DNA of 8,929 nt from JANQQZ01 sp039187315 (lineage in GTDB: Bacteria > Planctomycetota > Phycisphaerae > Phycisphaerales > UBA1924). The translations under genes and the position numbers were made by a program. Positions 1-7,983 of the stretch are shown here, one piece after another. How positions within the stretch are numbered: position 1 is the stretch's first letter; every line of letters begins with the position of its first letter. The stretch spans positions 1 through 8,929 of the forward strand of contig JBCCZQ010000093.1 of the NCBI GenBank assembly GCA_039187315.1, given 5' to 3'. The notes beneath the pieces were generated by a model. That model did not search any database. It saw nothing but the letters and a program-made list of their open reading frames with translations, and was not told the DNA's origin.

Positions 1-486
1 CTGTGGGTACGCCTTCCAAACATCGACCGGGTCGAGCTCCGCTCCACCGCCGGTGATCTGGAGCTGGTGGGATTCGAAGCGTATGCGTCGCTCGACTCCG
101 GGGCTGGAGACATCGAAGTCCGCGATCACACAGGGACGCTCGAAATGGACACCAGCGCTGGCAGCGTCGAGGTCGAGCGAGCCTCCGGACCGATCGCGGC
201 CTCGAGCAGCGCCGGCGATATCGAGCTCGAGCACATCGGCTGGCCCGTCGAGATCAGCACAGCCGCCGGCGATATCGAGGTCAGTTTCCTGCCCGACTTC
301 GATGGCACCCTCGAGCTCAGCACCGCTGCGGGCTCGATCGAGATCGACGGCGAAGAGCTCCGGTCGGGCTTCGGTCCGAGCCGTTCGTCCGAGATGAGCA
401 TGGGTCTTGCCGAGCACCGCAGCACACTGAAGACCGCCGCGGGCGACATCGAAGTCTCGTTCTCCGGACCTCATCCAGACCGCTAA
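1..486 (+). CDS. DUF4097-like repeat protein, C-terminal part (5' end outside window)
   Basis: The reading frame is open from base 1 to a TAA at 484-486 (161 codons). A GTG at position 67 could be called as a start, but the repeat pattern continues upstream of it, so the gene is truncated by the window edge. The protein is a chain of short beta-strand repeats of the form S/T-A-G-D/S-I/V/L-E-V/L. The repeat glycines fall at window-frame residues 18, 36, 54, 72 and 90, an exact 18-residue period, then at 111 and 148. This is the look of the DUF4097 putative-adhesin family, which folds as a right-handed beta-helix-like solenoid and is often found near membrane or stress-response regulators. Its molecular role is not established. 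No membrane segment or C-terminal anchor is visible in this part. The family call is by repeat pattern only. Confidence 0.75.
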   Translation: MWVRLPNIDRVELRSTAGDLELVGFEAYASLDSGAGDIEVRDHTGTLEMDTSAGSVEVERASGPIAASSSAGDIELEHIGWPVEISTAAGDIEVSFLPDFDGTLELSTAAGSIEIDGEELRSGFGPSRSSEMSMGLAEHRSTLKTAAGDIEVSFSGPHPDR

Positions 487-541
487 GACTGATCCACGGG
501 CCAACACCGCCCGATCCTTGTTCCCCAGCCCGCACAGACCG

Positions 542-590
542 AACGCGGCTTAACCTCGCGTTGCCGGCGAGCCTTGTCGTGCGTGGCAAC
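542..590 (+). other. Two overlapping inverted repeats upstream of the PilZ gene
   Basis: Within the 134-bp gap after the DUF4097-like gene, AACGCG (542-547) is complementary to CGCGTT (557-562), with a 9-nt loop. GTTGCC (560-565) is complementary to GGCAAC (585-590), with a 19-nt loop. The two stems share bases 560-562, so they could not both form fully. They could act as a terminator or leader structure, but there is no T-run and both stems are only 6 bp, so chance is a real alternative. Nothing else was recognised in this gap. Confidence 0.25.
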
Positions 591-620
591 CCGCCGATCC
601 CGTGGCATGGTGCAGATACC

Positions 621-1028
621 ATGAACCGATCAGGCCGTAATATCCTCTCGATCACCATGCTCAAGAACGAGCGCCCCGCGAAGCCTGCGCCCGACTTCCG
701 TCGGTCCGGTCGTCTCCGCATCGAGGCGGTCACATGCTCGCTCGGCGAGATCCTCGACCTGTCGAAGTCGGGCATGCGCATCCTGACACGCCGAAGCATG
801 AACCCCGGCCCGGCGTACAACCTGCCGGCGGTCATCCACGCGTTCGATCGCAGGCTCGAGCTCACCTGCCGCGTTGCCTGGGTCAAGAAGGCGGGCCTGC
901 TCAAGCGTGAGGTCGGCCTGGAGTTCGGTGAGTTGACCGACCAGCAGTCGCAGATGCTCGGCCGTATCGCACGCACCGCAGCCAGCAACGCCCAGCTCCG
1001 TTGCGCCGACGACCGCAGGGCTTCCTGA
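621..1028 (+). CDS. Small PilZ-domain protein, putative cyclic-di-GMP receptor
   Basis: PilZ domains bind the second messenger cyclic di-GMP and change motility, adhesion or polysaccharide output through a partner protein. Both binding signatures are visible with the ATG at 621 (135 aa). The RxxxR motif is Arg27-Arg-Ser-Gly-Arg31, and the D/N-x-S-x-x-G motif is Asp46-Leu-Ser-Lys-Ser-Gly51. They are followed by the expected beta-barrel strands, including a C-R-V-A-W-V segment and an E-V-G-L-E-F segment near residues 75-105. The protein is a stand-alone PilZ domain with no other domain and no signal peptide. The start is uncertain: a TTG at 561 extends the frame, an ATG at 657 shortens it, and none has a good SD. 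Residues before about 25 look unconserved, so 657 is a fair alternative. The gene ends 56 bp before the flavoprotein gene. Confidence 0.8.
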   Translation: MNRSGRNILSITMLKNERPAKPAPDFRRSGRLRIEAVTCSLGEILDLSKSGMRILTRRSMNPGPAYNLPAVIHAFDRRLELTCRVAWVKKAGLLKREVGLEFGELTDQQSQMLGRIARTAASNAQLRCADDRRAS

Positions 1029-1049
1029 CGGGGCAAGCCGCGTACGCCT

Positions 1050-1080
1050 ACGCTCCAGACGCACACAAGCCCTGGAGCGT
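1050..1080 (+). promoter_or_regulatory. 9-bp inverted repeat enclosing the SD of the flavoprotein gene
   Basis: ACGCTCCAG (1050-1058) is perfectly complementary to CTGGAGCGT (1072-1080), with a 13-nt loop. The 3' arm contains GGAG at 1074-1077, seven bases before the ATG at 1085. This is the only plausible SD of that gene, and it pairs with CTCC in the 5' arm. In RNA the stem would hide the ribosome site. In DNA the same sequence could serve as an operator. There is no T-run after it, so a classic intrinsic terminator for the upstream PilZ gene is less likely. The sequence symmetry is directly seen; the function is inferred. Confidence 0.5.
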
Positions 1081-1084
1081 TGCC

Positions 1085-1660
1085 ATGCCAACAGTCGCCG
1101 TTGTGTACTTCTCAGGTTTTGGTCACACGAAGGCCGTCGCCGAGCATGTCCAAAAGGGCGCGGCTGCTGTCGACGGCGTCGAGGCGGTGCTCATCAGCGC
1201 CGACGATCTGCCCGACCCGGTCGACAACACTTTCGGCGGCCGTTGGGACGAACTCGACAAGGCCGACGCCATCGTCTTCGGCGCCCCGACCTACATGGGT
1301 TCTGTCGCGGCCGGCCTCAAACGCGTCTTCGAGGCCGCCAGTGGACGCTGGTTCCAGCGTGCGTGGAAAGACAAGCTCGCCGGCGGGTTCACCAACGGCG
1401 GCAGCTACTCTGGCGACAAGATCAACACGCTCCAGGACATCTGGCACAACGCCATGCAGCACGGCATGGTCTGGATCGGCGTCGGCGATCTGGCCGACGG
1501 CAACGCGCCCGAGAGCGTCAACCGCATGGGCTCCTTCGCAGGCATGATGGCCCAGTCCGACAACGCACCGGCCGACCAGACGCCGCCCCAGGGCGACCGC
1601 ACCACAGCCGAGCAGTACGGTCAGCGCATCGCCCAGGCCGTGGTACGCTGGGGGGCATGA
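1085..1660 (+). CDS. Flavodoxin/WrbA-type NAD(P)H-dependent FMN oxidoreductase
   Basis: This 191-aa protein has the flavodoxin fold of the WrbA / NADPH-dependent FMN reductase group: small cytoplasmic flavoproteins that move electrons from NAD(P)H to quinones or other acceptors, often without forming semiquinones. The N-terminal strand VAVVYF leads into a phosphate-binding loop, Ser10-Gly-Phe-Gly-His-Thr15, for FMN. The second FMN loop is GAPTYMG at residues 66-72, and a third glycine-rich turn (AGGFTNGG, 99-106) matches the loop next to the isoalloxazine ring. An NRMGSF segment near 146-151 and the TPPQGDRTTAE segment near 166-176 recur in this branch. The start at 1085 is chosen because the flavodoxin strand begins there and GGAG lies 7 bases upstream; a longer frame exists but adds nothing recognisable. 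Its stop overlaps the next start (ATGA at 1657-1660), implying translational coupling. The physiological acceptor is unknown. Confidence 0.88.
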   Translation: MPTVAVVYFSGFGHTKAVAEHVQKGAAAVDGVEAVLISADDLPDPVDNTFGGRWDELDKADAIVFGAPTYMGSVAAGLKRVFEAASGRWFQRAWKDKLAGGFTNGGSYSGDKINTLQDIWHNAMQHGMVWIGVGDLADGNAPESVNRMGSFAGMMAQSDNAPADQTPPQGDRTTAEQYGQRIAQAVVRWGA

Positions 1661-2646
1661 GCCAACCCGCCGCCGCCGTTCTCCTGACTAGTCTGCTTGC
1701 CTGTTGCGTGCCTCTGGCCGCTGCAGGTCAGGAAGACGAAGTCGATGCGCTCCTGAGCCGCATGCACGAGGCCTCGAAGCATGCCGACACGGCCTACTTC
1801 GATCTCTTTGCCGACGACGCCGTCTTCTTCGGCACCGACCTCTGGGAACGCTGGCCGATCGACGCCTTCGAGGCATTGTACAAGCCCTACATGGAATCTG
1901 GCCGCGGCTGGGAGCTCAAGGCACGCGACCGCCGCATCGACATCCAACCCTGCGGGACGATCGCGCTCTTCGACGAGGCGGTCTTCAGCGACAGCTTCGG
2001 TCCGTGTCGGGGGTCGGGAGCCGCACGCCTCGATGACGGCGAGTGGAAGATCGTGCGTTACCACCTCGATATCACGATCCCGAACGGCGTGGTGGACGAA
2101 ATCGTGCCGATCATTCGTACCCAAGATCGAACCGCGTTTCGCTATGTGTTGGCCGATATCAAAGATGTCCAACTCGAGCAGCTCTCCATGGTCATCGCCG
2201 CGACACGCCCCGAGATTCTCTACGTCATCCATGCTGAGCCGAAGACATTTCGCCAGATCGAAGCCATTGCAGGAGAGCACGGCCTCGCTCCCGCGATGAG
2301 TGGGTTCGAGACACACCACGTGTTCTACGCAAAAAACCGTTTCCAAACGATCGAGCACCGTGACATCACCCAGCCTGGCTACGGCATACTGACTCTGCGC
2401 CAACTCGAAGAAGATGCGCCAGCTCTTCGTGTGGTGGTTGATCCCGAAGAGGGGTTTGTGCATACCCACGGCTTGCCAGCGATCAATCCCGATTTCATGC
2501 TGCTCGCGGACTACGCATCCCCGTGGGCTGTTGGCAGGGAACTCGCCTTCGATCCGATCCGTACCGAACTCGCGGGCGTGAGCATCGACCGCAGCGATAT
2601 CCGCTGGATCAGCTGGAAACCTGACGCGAAGCAGCCCTCCGAATAG
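1657..2646 (+). CDS. Exported SnoaL/NTF2-like protein with unrecognised C-terminal half
   Basis: The 329-aa frame starts in an ATGA overlap with the flavoprotein gene. Residues 1-24 are a hydrophobic leader with no positive charge, ending in Ala-Ala-Ala-Gly. An LLAC stretch at 13-16 is only a poor lipobox, so export is likely but lipid attachment is doubtful. Residues about 28-147 resemble the SnoaL_3/DUF4440 NTF2-like fold: an initial helix, a D-L-F-A-D-D-A-V-F-F-G strand pair, then L-D-D-G-E-W-K-I-V-R-Y-H and an I-P-N end, as is usual for that group. Such domains form cone-shaped pockets in enzymes or binding proteins; this sequence does not reveal the ligand. Residues about 150-329 match nothing I recognise and have no membrane segment. 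From about base 2095 onward codons are visibly less GC-rich at third positions. The 3' end overlaps the convergent aldolase gene by 38 bp. Confidence 0.78.
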   Translation: MSQPAAAVLLTSLLACCVPLAAAGQEDEVDALLSRMHEASKHADTAYFDLFADDAVFFGTDLWERWPIDAFEALYKPYMESGRGWELKARDRRIDIQPCGTIALFDEAVFSDSFGPCRGSGAARLDDGEWKIVRYHLDITIPNGVVDEIVPIIRTQDRTAFRYVLADIKDVQLEQLSMVIAATRPEILYVIHAEPKTFRQIEAIAGEHGLAPAMSGFETHHVFYAKNRFQTIEHRDITQPGYGILTLRQLEEDAPALRVVVDPEEGFVHTHGLPAINPDFMLLADYASPWAVGRELAFDPIRTELAGVSIDRSDIRWISWKPDAKQPSE

Positions 2647-3658
2647 CAGCGCCCGCTCGCTGGATCGCATCGTCATCGATGTGCAGGTGCACGACCGCAC
2701 GCACCGTCTGCGGCCCTTCGTCGAGCATCAGCACATCGCCCTTGGCCCGATCGCAGAAGTCGCCTGCCGACCCGAGGCTCGGGTCGACATCGAAGTAGAC
2801 CATGTTCGTGCGCACACGCTCGTGGTCGACGGTCAGGCCAGCCGAGCCGTCGATCAGTTCCGTGAGCCGCCGCGCCCTTGCGTGATCTTCAAAGAGCCGA
2901 GCCCGGTGGTGATCGAGCGCGTACATCGCAGCCGCGGCCAGCATGCCTGACTGCCGCATCGCTCCACCGAGCATTTTCCGCAGGTGTCGGGCCCGGCCAA
3001 TCGTGTCCGAATCGCCCACCAGTGCCGACCCGACCGGGCAGCCGAGGCCCTTGCTGAAGCACACGCTGACCGTATCGGCGTGCTCCGCATACGCGCTGGG
3101 CTCGACACTCTCCGCGATGCACGCGTTCCACAGCCGAGCACCATCGATGTGCACGCGTAGCCCTCGCGCGTGCGCCCGTTCCGCGACGTGTGCCAGCTGA
3201 CCGACGGGCCACGGGATCCCGCCGCCGCGATTGTGCGTGTTCTCGATCGCCAGCAGCCTGGGCCTGGGGAAGTGGGGGTCGTCCCAGAGCCTGACCAGCG
3301 GCTCAAAGTCGTCTGCGGTCAACAGCCCGTTCTTGCCACGTGTGTACCGCACGCTCAGCCCGGCGACCGCGGCGTATCCGCCCGTTTCGTAGTAGACGAT
3401 GTGCGACTCGTGGTCGCAGATCATCTCATCGCCGTGGCTCGTTTGACTCCGCAGCGCGAGCAGGTTGGCCATCGTCCCGCTGGGTACAAAGAGCGCTGCC
3501 TCCTTGCCGAGCAGGCCAGCGACCTTTTCTTCGAGCGAGCCGACCGTGGGGTCGCCCTCAAGGACATCGTCACCCAGCGCAGCTGAGGCCATCGCCTCGC
3601 GCATGGCCGGCGTCGGCCGGGTGACGGTATCCGAACGGAGGTCGACGGGCGTGTCCAT
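2609..3658 (-). CDS. ltaE: Low-specificity L-threonine aldolase (PLP-dependent)
   Basis: This enzyme cleaves L-threonine and L-allo-threonine to glycine and acetaldehyde in the cytoplasm, using pyridoxal phosphate (fold type I). The 349-aa length matches the family. The hallmarks are in order: D-L-R-S-D-T-V-T at 6-13, the cofactor-phosphate loop P-S-G-T-M-A-N at 59-65, His83 and His86 with Tyr90-Glu91 of the HxxHIxxYE segment (ring stacking), ENTHNRGG at 139-146, Asp172-Gly-Ala-Arg175 (pyridine-nitrogen contact), and FSKGLG with the Schiff-base Lys203. No key residue is missing. The ATG at 3658 is chosen because the conserved N-terminus begins directly after it; a longer frame exists but would run into the upstream gene. 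A weak GAGTGA lies five bases before it. The gene lies 26 bp behind the PEP-CTERM-like gene on the same strand, probably by read-through rather than shared function. The symbol is by family resemblance. Confidence 0.93.
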   Translation of the reverse strand: MDTPVDLRSDTVTRPTPAMREAMASAALGDDVLEGDPTVGSLEEKVAGLLGKEAALFVPSGTMANLLALRSQTSHGDEMICDHESHIVYYETGGYAAVAGLSVRYTRGKNGLLTADDFEPLVRLWDDPHFPRPRLLAIENTHNRGGGIPWPVGQLAHVAERAHARGLRVHIDGARLWNACIAESVEPSAYAEHADTVSVCFSKGLGCPVGSALVGDSDTIGRARHLRKMLGGAMRQSGMLAAAAMYALDHHRARLFEDHARARRLTELIDGSAGLTVDHERVRTNMVYFDVDPSLGSAGDFCDRAKGDVLMLDEGPQTVRAVVHLHIDDDAIQRAGAAIRRAASRQVSS

Positions 3659-3684
3659 GCCTGTCACTCTATCACAATCGGCGC

Positions 3685-4410
3685 TCAGCACCGGCGCCGC
3701 GCGACAAGCACGAGCCCCGCCGGTAGCAGCGCCAAGCCGCCCGGCGCTGGCACCACGGTGATCGCGATATCCCATTCCGAATTGACGCTCCGCAGTCCGG
3801 AGCTGATCGGGCTTCCGACGCCGGAGCTGAACGATTCCACATCGATCCTGTGCATGCCGGCCGGCAACGCGACCGTCGTGTTGAACGCGGCCGCGGTCTC
3901 CCCGCTGATCGGTCCCGCCGAAGCTTCAAAGTAGATCACCGGAAGAACACCCGCGTCGGAAAGCGCGAAGCTTGTGCCGTTGAGCAGCGCGATGTCGCCC
4001 GGCACGGTCACAGGATCATGAAGTAGCCGTCCCTGCACGCGGATCTGTGTCGGCTGGGCCAGTTCGAATATCACTGCGGCCGATACCACGCTCGACTGCT
4101 CGTAGAACGGAATCGGCTGGTCCTCCGAGAACAGCGTGCCTGCAACGCTGAACCCGTCGGGGAACACCTCACCAATGAACGCCGCGTTGAACGTCGCCGA
4201 GAGCGTGCCCGTTTCATCGGTCAGCGTCGCCTCCGGCACGATCTCCAGGTACCCATTGGGCTCTGGCCCGATGTTGATCTCGCCTGAGGCCGACCCTGCG
4301 AACGCGCTCACGCTATAGCTGGCGTTCAAGCCGAACGACTCGACGGAGAGCTGTGCGGCGGTTGGGAACGCCACGGCGGTCAGCGGGATCACGGTCAGAT
4401 GGGCCTTCAT
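3685..4410 (-). CDS. Secreted PEP-CTERM-like protein of unknown function
   Basis: The 241-aa product starts at the ATG at 4410 with a classic signal peptide: Met-Lys-Ala-His, a hydrophobic stretch to about residue 15, and likely cleavage after Thr-Ala-Ala at 17-19. The body (20-215) is rich in Ser, Gly, Ala and beta-strand-forming residues and resembles no enzyme I know. The C-terminus carries the tripartite sorting tag: VPAPGG near 220-225, a hydrophobic helix (LALLPAGLVLVA) and a basic end, RRRC. In PEP-CTERM systems an exosortase cuts at this tag and the protein goes to the outer surface or extracellular matrix. The Pro-Ala-Pro variant replaces Pro-Glu-Pro and is, to my knowledge, common in planctomycetes. 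No exosortase lies in this window. No SD precedes the start, and a TTG at 4446 would only add a poor N-terminal extension. It could be co-transcribed with the aldolase and the MFS gene. Confidence 0.82.
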   Translation of the reverse strand: MKAHLTVIPLTAVAFPTAAQLSVESFGLNASYSVSAFAGSASGEINIGPEPNGYLEIVPEATLTDETGTLSATFNAAFIGEVFPDGFSVAGTLFSEDQPIPFYEQSSVVSAAVIFELAQPTQIRVQGRLLHDPVTVPGDIALLNGTSFALSDAGVLPVIYFEASAGPISGETAAAFNTTVALPAGMHRIDVESFSSGVGSPISSGLRSVNSEWDIAITVVPAPGGLALLPAGLVLVARRRC

Positions 4411-4451
4411 CGGAGAGTAGTATGGACGGCTTCCGGCCCGCCGCAAGCGCC

Positions 4452-4471
4452 CCGGACCGATCTTTGTCCGG
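4452..4471 (-). terminator. Short hairpin directly after the MFS gene stop codon
   Basis: CCGGAC (4452-4457) and GTCCGG (4466-4471) form a perfect 6-bp stem with an 8-nt loop. On the minus strand the stem begins two bases after the TGA of the MFS gene (4476-4474). The position suits a terminator or a 3'-end stabiliser, but no run of T follows on that strand, so it could equally be a processing site between the MFS and PEP-CTERM-like genes, or chance. Confidence 0.3.
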
Positions 4472-4473
4472 CA

Positions 4474-5937
4474 TCAGCCGTCGACGCGGCCAGGGGGCGC
4501 CGGCCCACGGGTCCTGCTGTCCGCCGGCGGGCGGTCGTCTACCGGTGTCAGGTCCATCGTCCGGTTCATCCGGTTGAAGCCGATCGCTCCGGTAACCACC
4601 AGCGCCAGGCACAATCCGATCGCCCACGGCGCCAGCGACGCATCGATCGTTCCGAGGTAGTTGTACAGGGAGACGGACGCCGCCGGTCCGACGAGACCCC
4701 GCACCCCTGTCAGCGTGACGTGCACGCCCATGTACTCGCCCGCGCGGCTGGCGGGCGCAAAGTCATGGTGCCCGAGCTGCCACGCGAGCATCCCGCCGGC
4801 GAACGCAACACCCTTGAGCGCCGCGACGATGTACAGCATCCACATCGTGTGTGTTGTCACGGCGATCAGCAGCAGCGACATCACGATCACGAAGACCCAT
4901 GAATGGAAGGCCCGGAACCGCACGATGTGCACGCCATCGAGCAGCCTCGCCCACATCGGCACCGCCAGAGGCACCACGAACATGCTCAGTGCCGACGACA
5001 ACAGCAGCACCTTGAAATAGTCCGCATTGAACTGATCACGCAGGATGATCGGGATCAGCGGGAACATCATCAGGTTGCCCATGCCCAACAGGAACTGGTT
5101 GACCTGGTACGCGCCGTATCGCCGGTCTTCGAGCAGCAGGCCGATGACACCCAGCGGGTTCAGCGTTGGGCCGGTATTGTCGGCAGTGCTCTCGCGCTCG
5201 GCGAGCAGCATCCGCTTGTGCTGGCGGATGCGGATGGTTGAGATGAAGCCTGTCCCAACCAGTGCACCCGTCGCAGCGATCAGCATAAATCCCCGGTAGA
5301 TATCCCACGGCTCAACGCCGAGCGCCTCGTGCGACAGCGCCGGCACCAGCTCGCCCGGCTTGTCCTCAAGCATCGCGCCGAGCAGCAGGCCGAGCACGCC
5401 GAACGTCAGCGTCTGCACCGTTGACAGCTTGCCCGCAACCCGCGCCCGGAGCGACCGTGCATAGTTCGCACGCCACACCGTCGATCGAACAGCGATATAT
5501 CCCGACCAGCAGATCCACGCGCCCAGTGCACACCCGATCAGCCCAACCAGCCCGCCCGGGGTCGGGGGCATCAGCGACATCGCCACGATCGCCAGCACCA
5601 TCCCGAGCTGCACACCCGCGATGAACCGCGTCTTGTTCACGCCGTGCGCGATCCGCGTCCAGATAAAGTTGATGACGTTGCTTGCCGCAGGCAGCGTGGC
5701 GAACGCAGCCACCGCATAGTTCAGCGGCACATCATCGACCACGCCGTCGAATGCCACACGGGTCACACCCGCTAGCACCGAGCCCTCGAACGCCGCCCGG
5801 CCCACAGACAGGAACCCTGTTCCCGCGAGCTCACGGCCATAGTTCCGCCGGATCGGCGCCGGCATCGCCCTGGGGTGGAACGATCCCGCAGCCCGCCGGG
5901 CCAGTCTCACCGGGCCTCGGCGTCCGGAAGCGGTCAT
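4474..5937 (-). CDS. MFS-type multi-pass transporter, substrate unknown
   Basis: The product (487 aa from the ATG at 5937) has about eleven to twelve hydrophobic segments, near residues 40-65, 73-95, 107-123, 128-150, 172-192, 215-235, 280-300, 307-330, 346-361, 366-385, 405-420 and 436-455. A charged central loop (236-275) separates the halves, as in the major facilitator superfamily. The loop after segment four, R-S-T-V-W-R-A-N-Y-A-R-S-L-R-A-R-V, is an A-motif-like cytoplasmic loop, and G-E-Y-M-G-V-H-V-T-L-T-G-V-R-G at 400-414 recurs in uncharacterised MFS members. Substrate and direction cannot be read from this. The start is unsure: residues 1-24 are basic and low in complexity, and the ATG at 5865 (residue 25) is equally good. 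The frame stays open far upstream through the antisense of lepA, but that part is not coding. The polar tail after 465 (Pro, Arg, Asp rich) is probably cytoplasmic. Confidence 0.85.
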   Translation of the reverse strand: MTASGRRGPVRLARRAAGSFHPRAMPAPIRRNYGRELAGTGFLSVGRAAFEGSVLAGVTRVAFDGVVDDVPLNYAVAAFATLPAASNVINFIWTRIAHGVNKTRFIAGVQLGMVLAIVAMSLMPPTPGGLVGLIGCALGAWICWSGYIAVRSTVWRANYARSLRARVAGKLSTVQTLTFGVLGLLLGAMLEDKPGELVPALSHEALGVEPWDIYRGFMLIAATGALVGTGFISTIRIRQHKRMLLAERESTADNTGPTLNPLGVIGLLLEDRRYGAYQVNQFLLGMGNLMMFPLIPIILRDQFNADYFKVLLLSSALSMFVVPLAVPMWARLLDGVHIVRFRAFHSWVFVIVMSLLLIAVTTHTMWMLYIVAALKGVAFAGGMLAWQLGHHDFAPASRAGEYMGVHVTLTGVRGLVGPAASVSLYNYLGTIDASLAPWAIGLCLALVVTGAIGFNRMNRTMDLTPVDDRPPADSRTRGPAPPGRVDG

Positions 5938-6096
5938 GCTCGATGTTGTGGGCGCGTTGGGCACAGTGATCCGTAGCCCCGCCGGGCTCAAGAAACCAGC
6001 GGGAGCGGGAAGCTGCGACCAGCCCGGCGATCGCGCGCATACGGCCACCATCCACAGGGCCGACAACCCCCGCACGCATACGATCCCCGACCGCCC
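5938..6096. promoter_or_regulatory. Divergent intergenic region between the MFS gene and lepA
   Basis: These 159 bp separate two genes transcribed away from each other, so promoters for both should lie here or just inside the MFS start region. I see no convincing -35/-10 pair for either direction; TACGAT at 6079-6084 is at best a weak -10 for lepA. A 5-bp hairpin, AGCCC/GGGCT, lies at 5975-5988 with a four-base loop. If the MFS gene starts at 5865, the region grows to 231 bp. Confidence 0.4.
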
Positions 6097-7914
<1,818 letters not shown>

Positions 7915-7942
7915 GTTGTAAGCCTCACGATCGTCGCCCGAC

Positions 7943-7957
7943 GCCAGAGCATCTGGC
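7943..7957 (+). other. Hairpin between lepA and the MltR-like gene
   Basis: GCCAGA (7943-7948), a GCA loop and TCTGGC (7952-7957) form a perfect 6-bp stem, 28 bp after the lepA stop and 3 bp before the strong SD at 7961. There is no T-run after it. It may mark the 3' end of lepA or shape the leader of the next gene. Confidence 0.35.
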
Positions 7958-7960
7958 TAC

Positions 7961-7969
7961 AGGAGGTGA
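7961..7969 (+). promoter_or_regulatory. Extended Shine-Dalgarno sequence before the MltR-like gene
   Basis: AGGAGGTGA is complementary over nine bases to the usual bacterial 16S 3' end. It sits 14 bases before the ATG at 7984 (17 counted from AGGAGG), which is farther than usual. A second, better spaced GGAG lies at 7973-7976, seven bases before that ATG. A GTG at 7966 overlaps the SD itself and so is an unlikely start. Other genes here, lepA included, show no SD, which makes this one stand out. Confidence 0.5.
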
Positions 7970-7983
7970 CACGGAGACGACGC

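Noticed and set aside
317..1066. Long minus-strand frames opposite the DUF4097-like and PilZ genes.
   Set aside because: The products are Arg/Ser-rich with no domain, and they oppose genes with clear motifs.
6079..6084. TACGAT as a -10 box for lepA.
   Set aside because: No -35-like hexamer sits 16-18 bp upstream and the match is only four of six, so I did not list it as a promoter.
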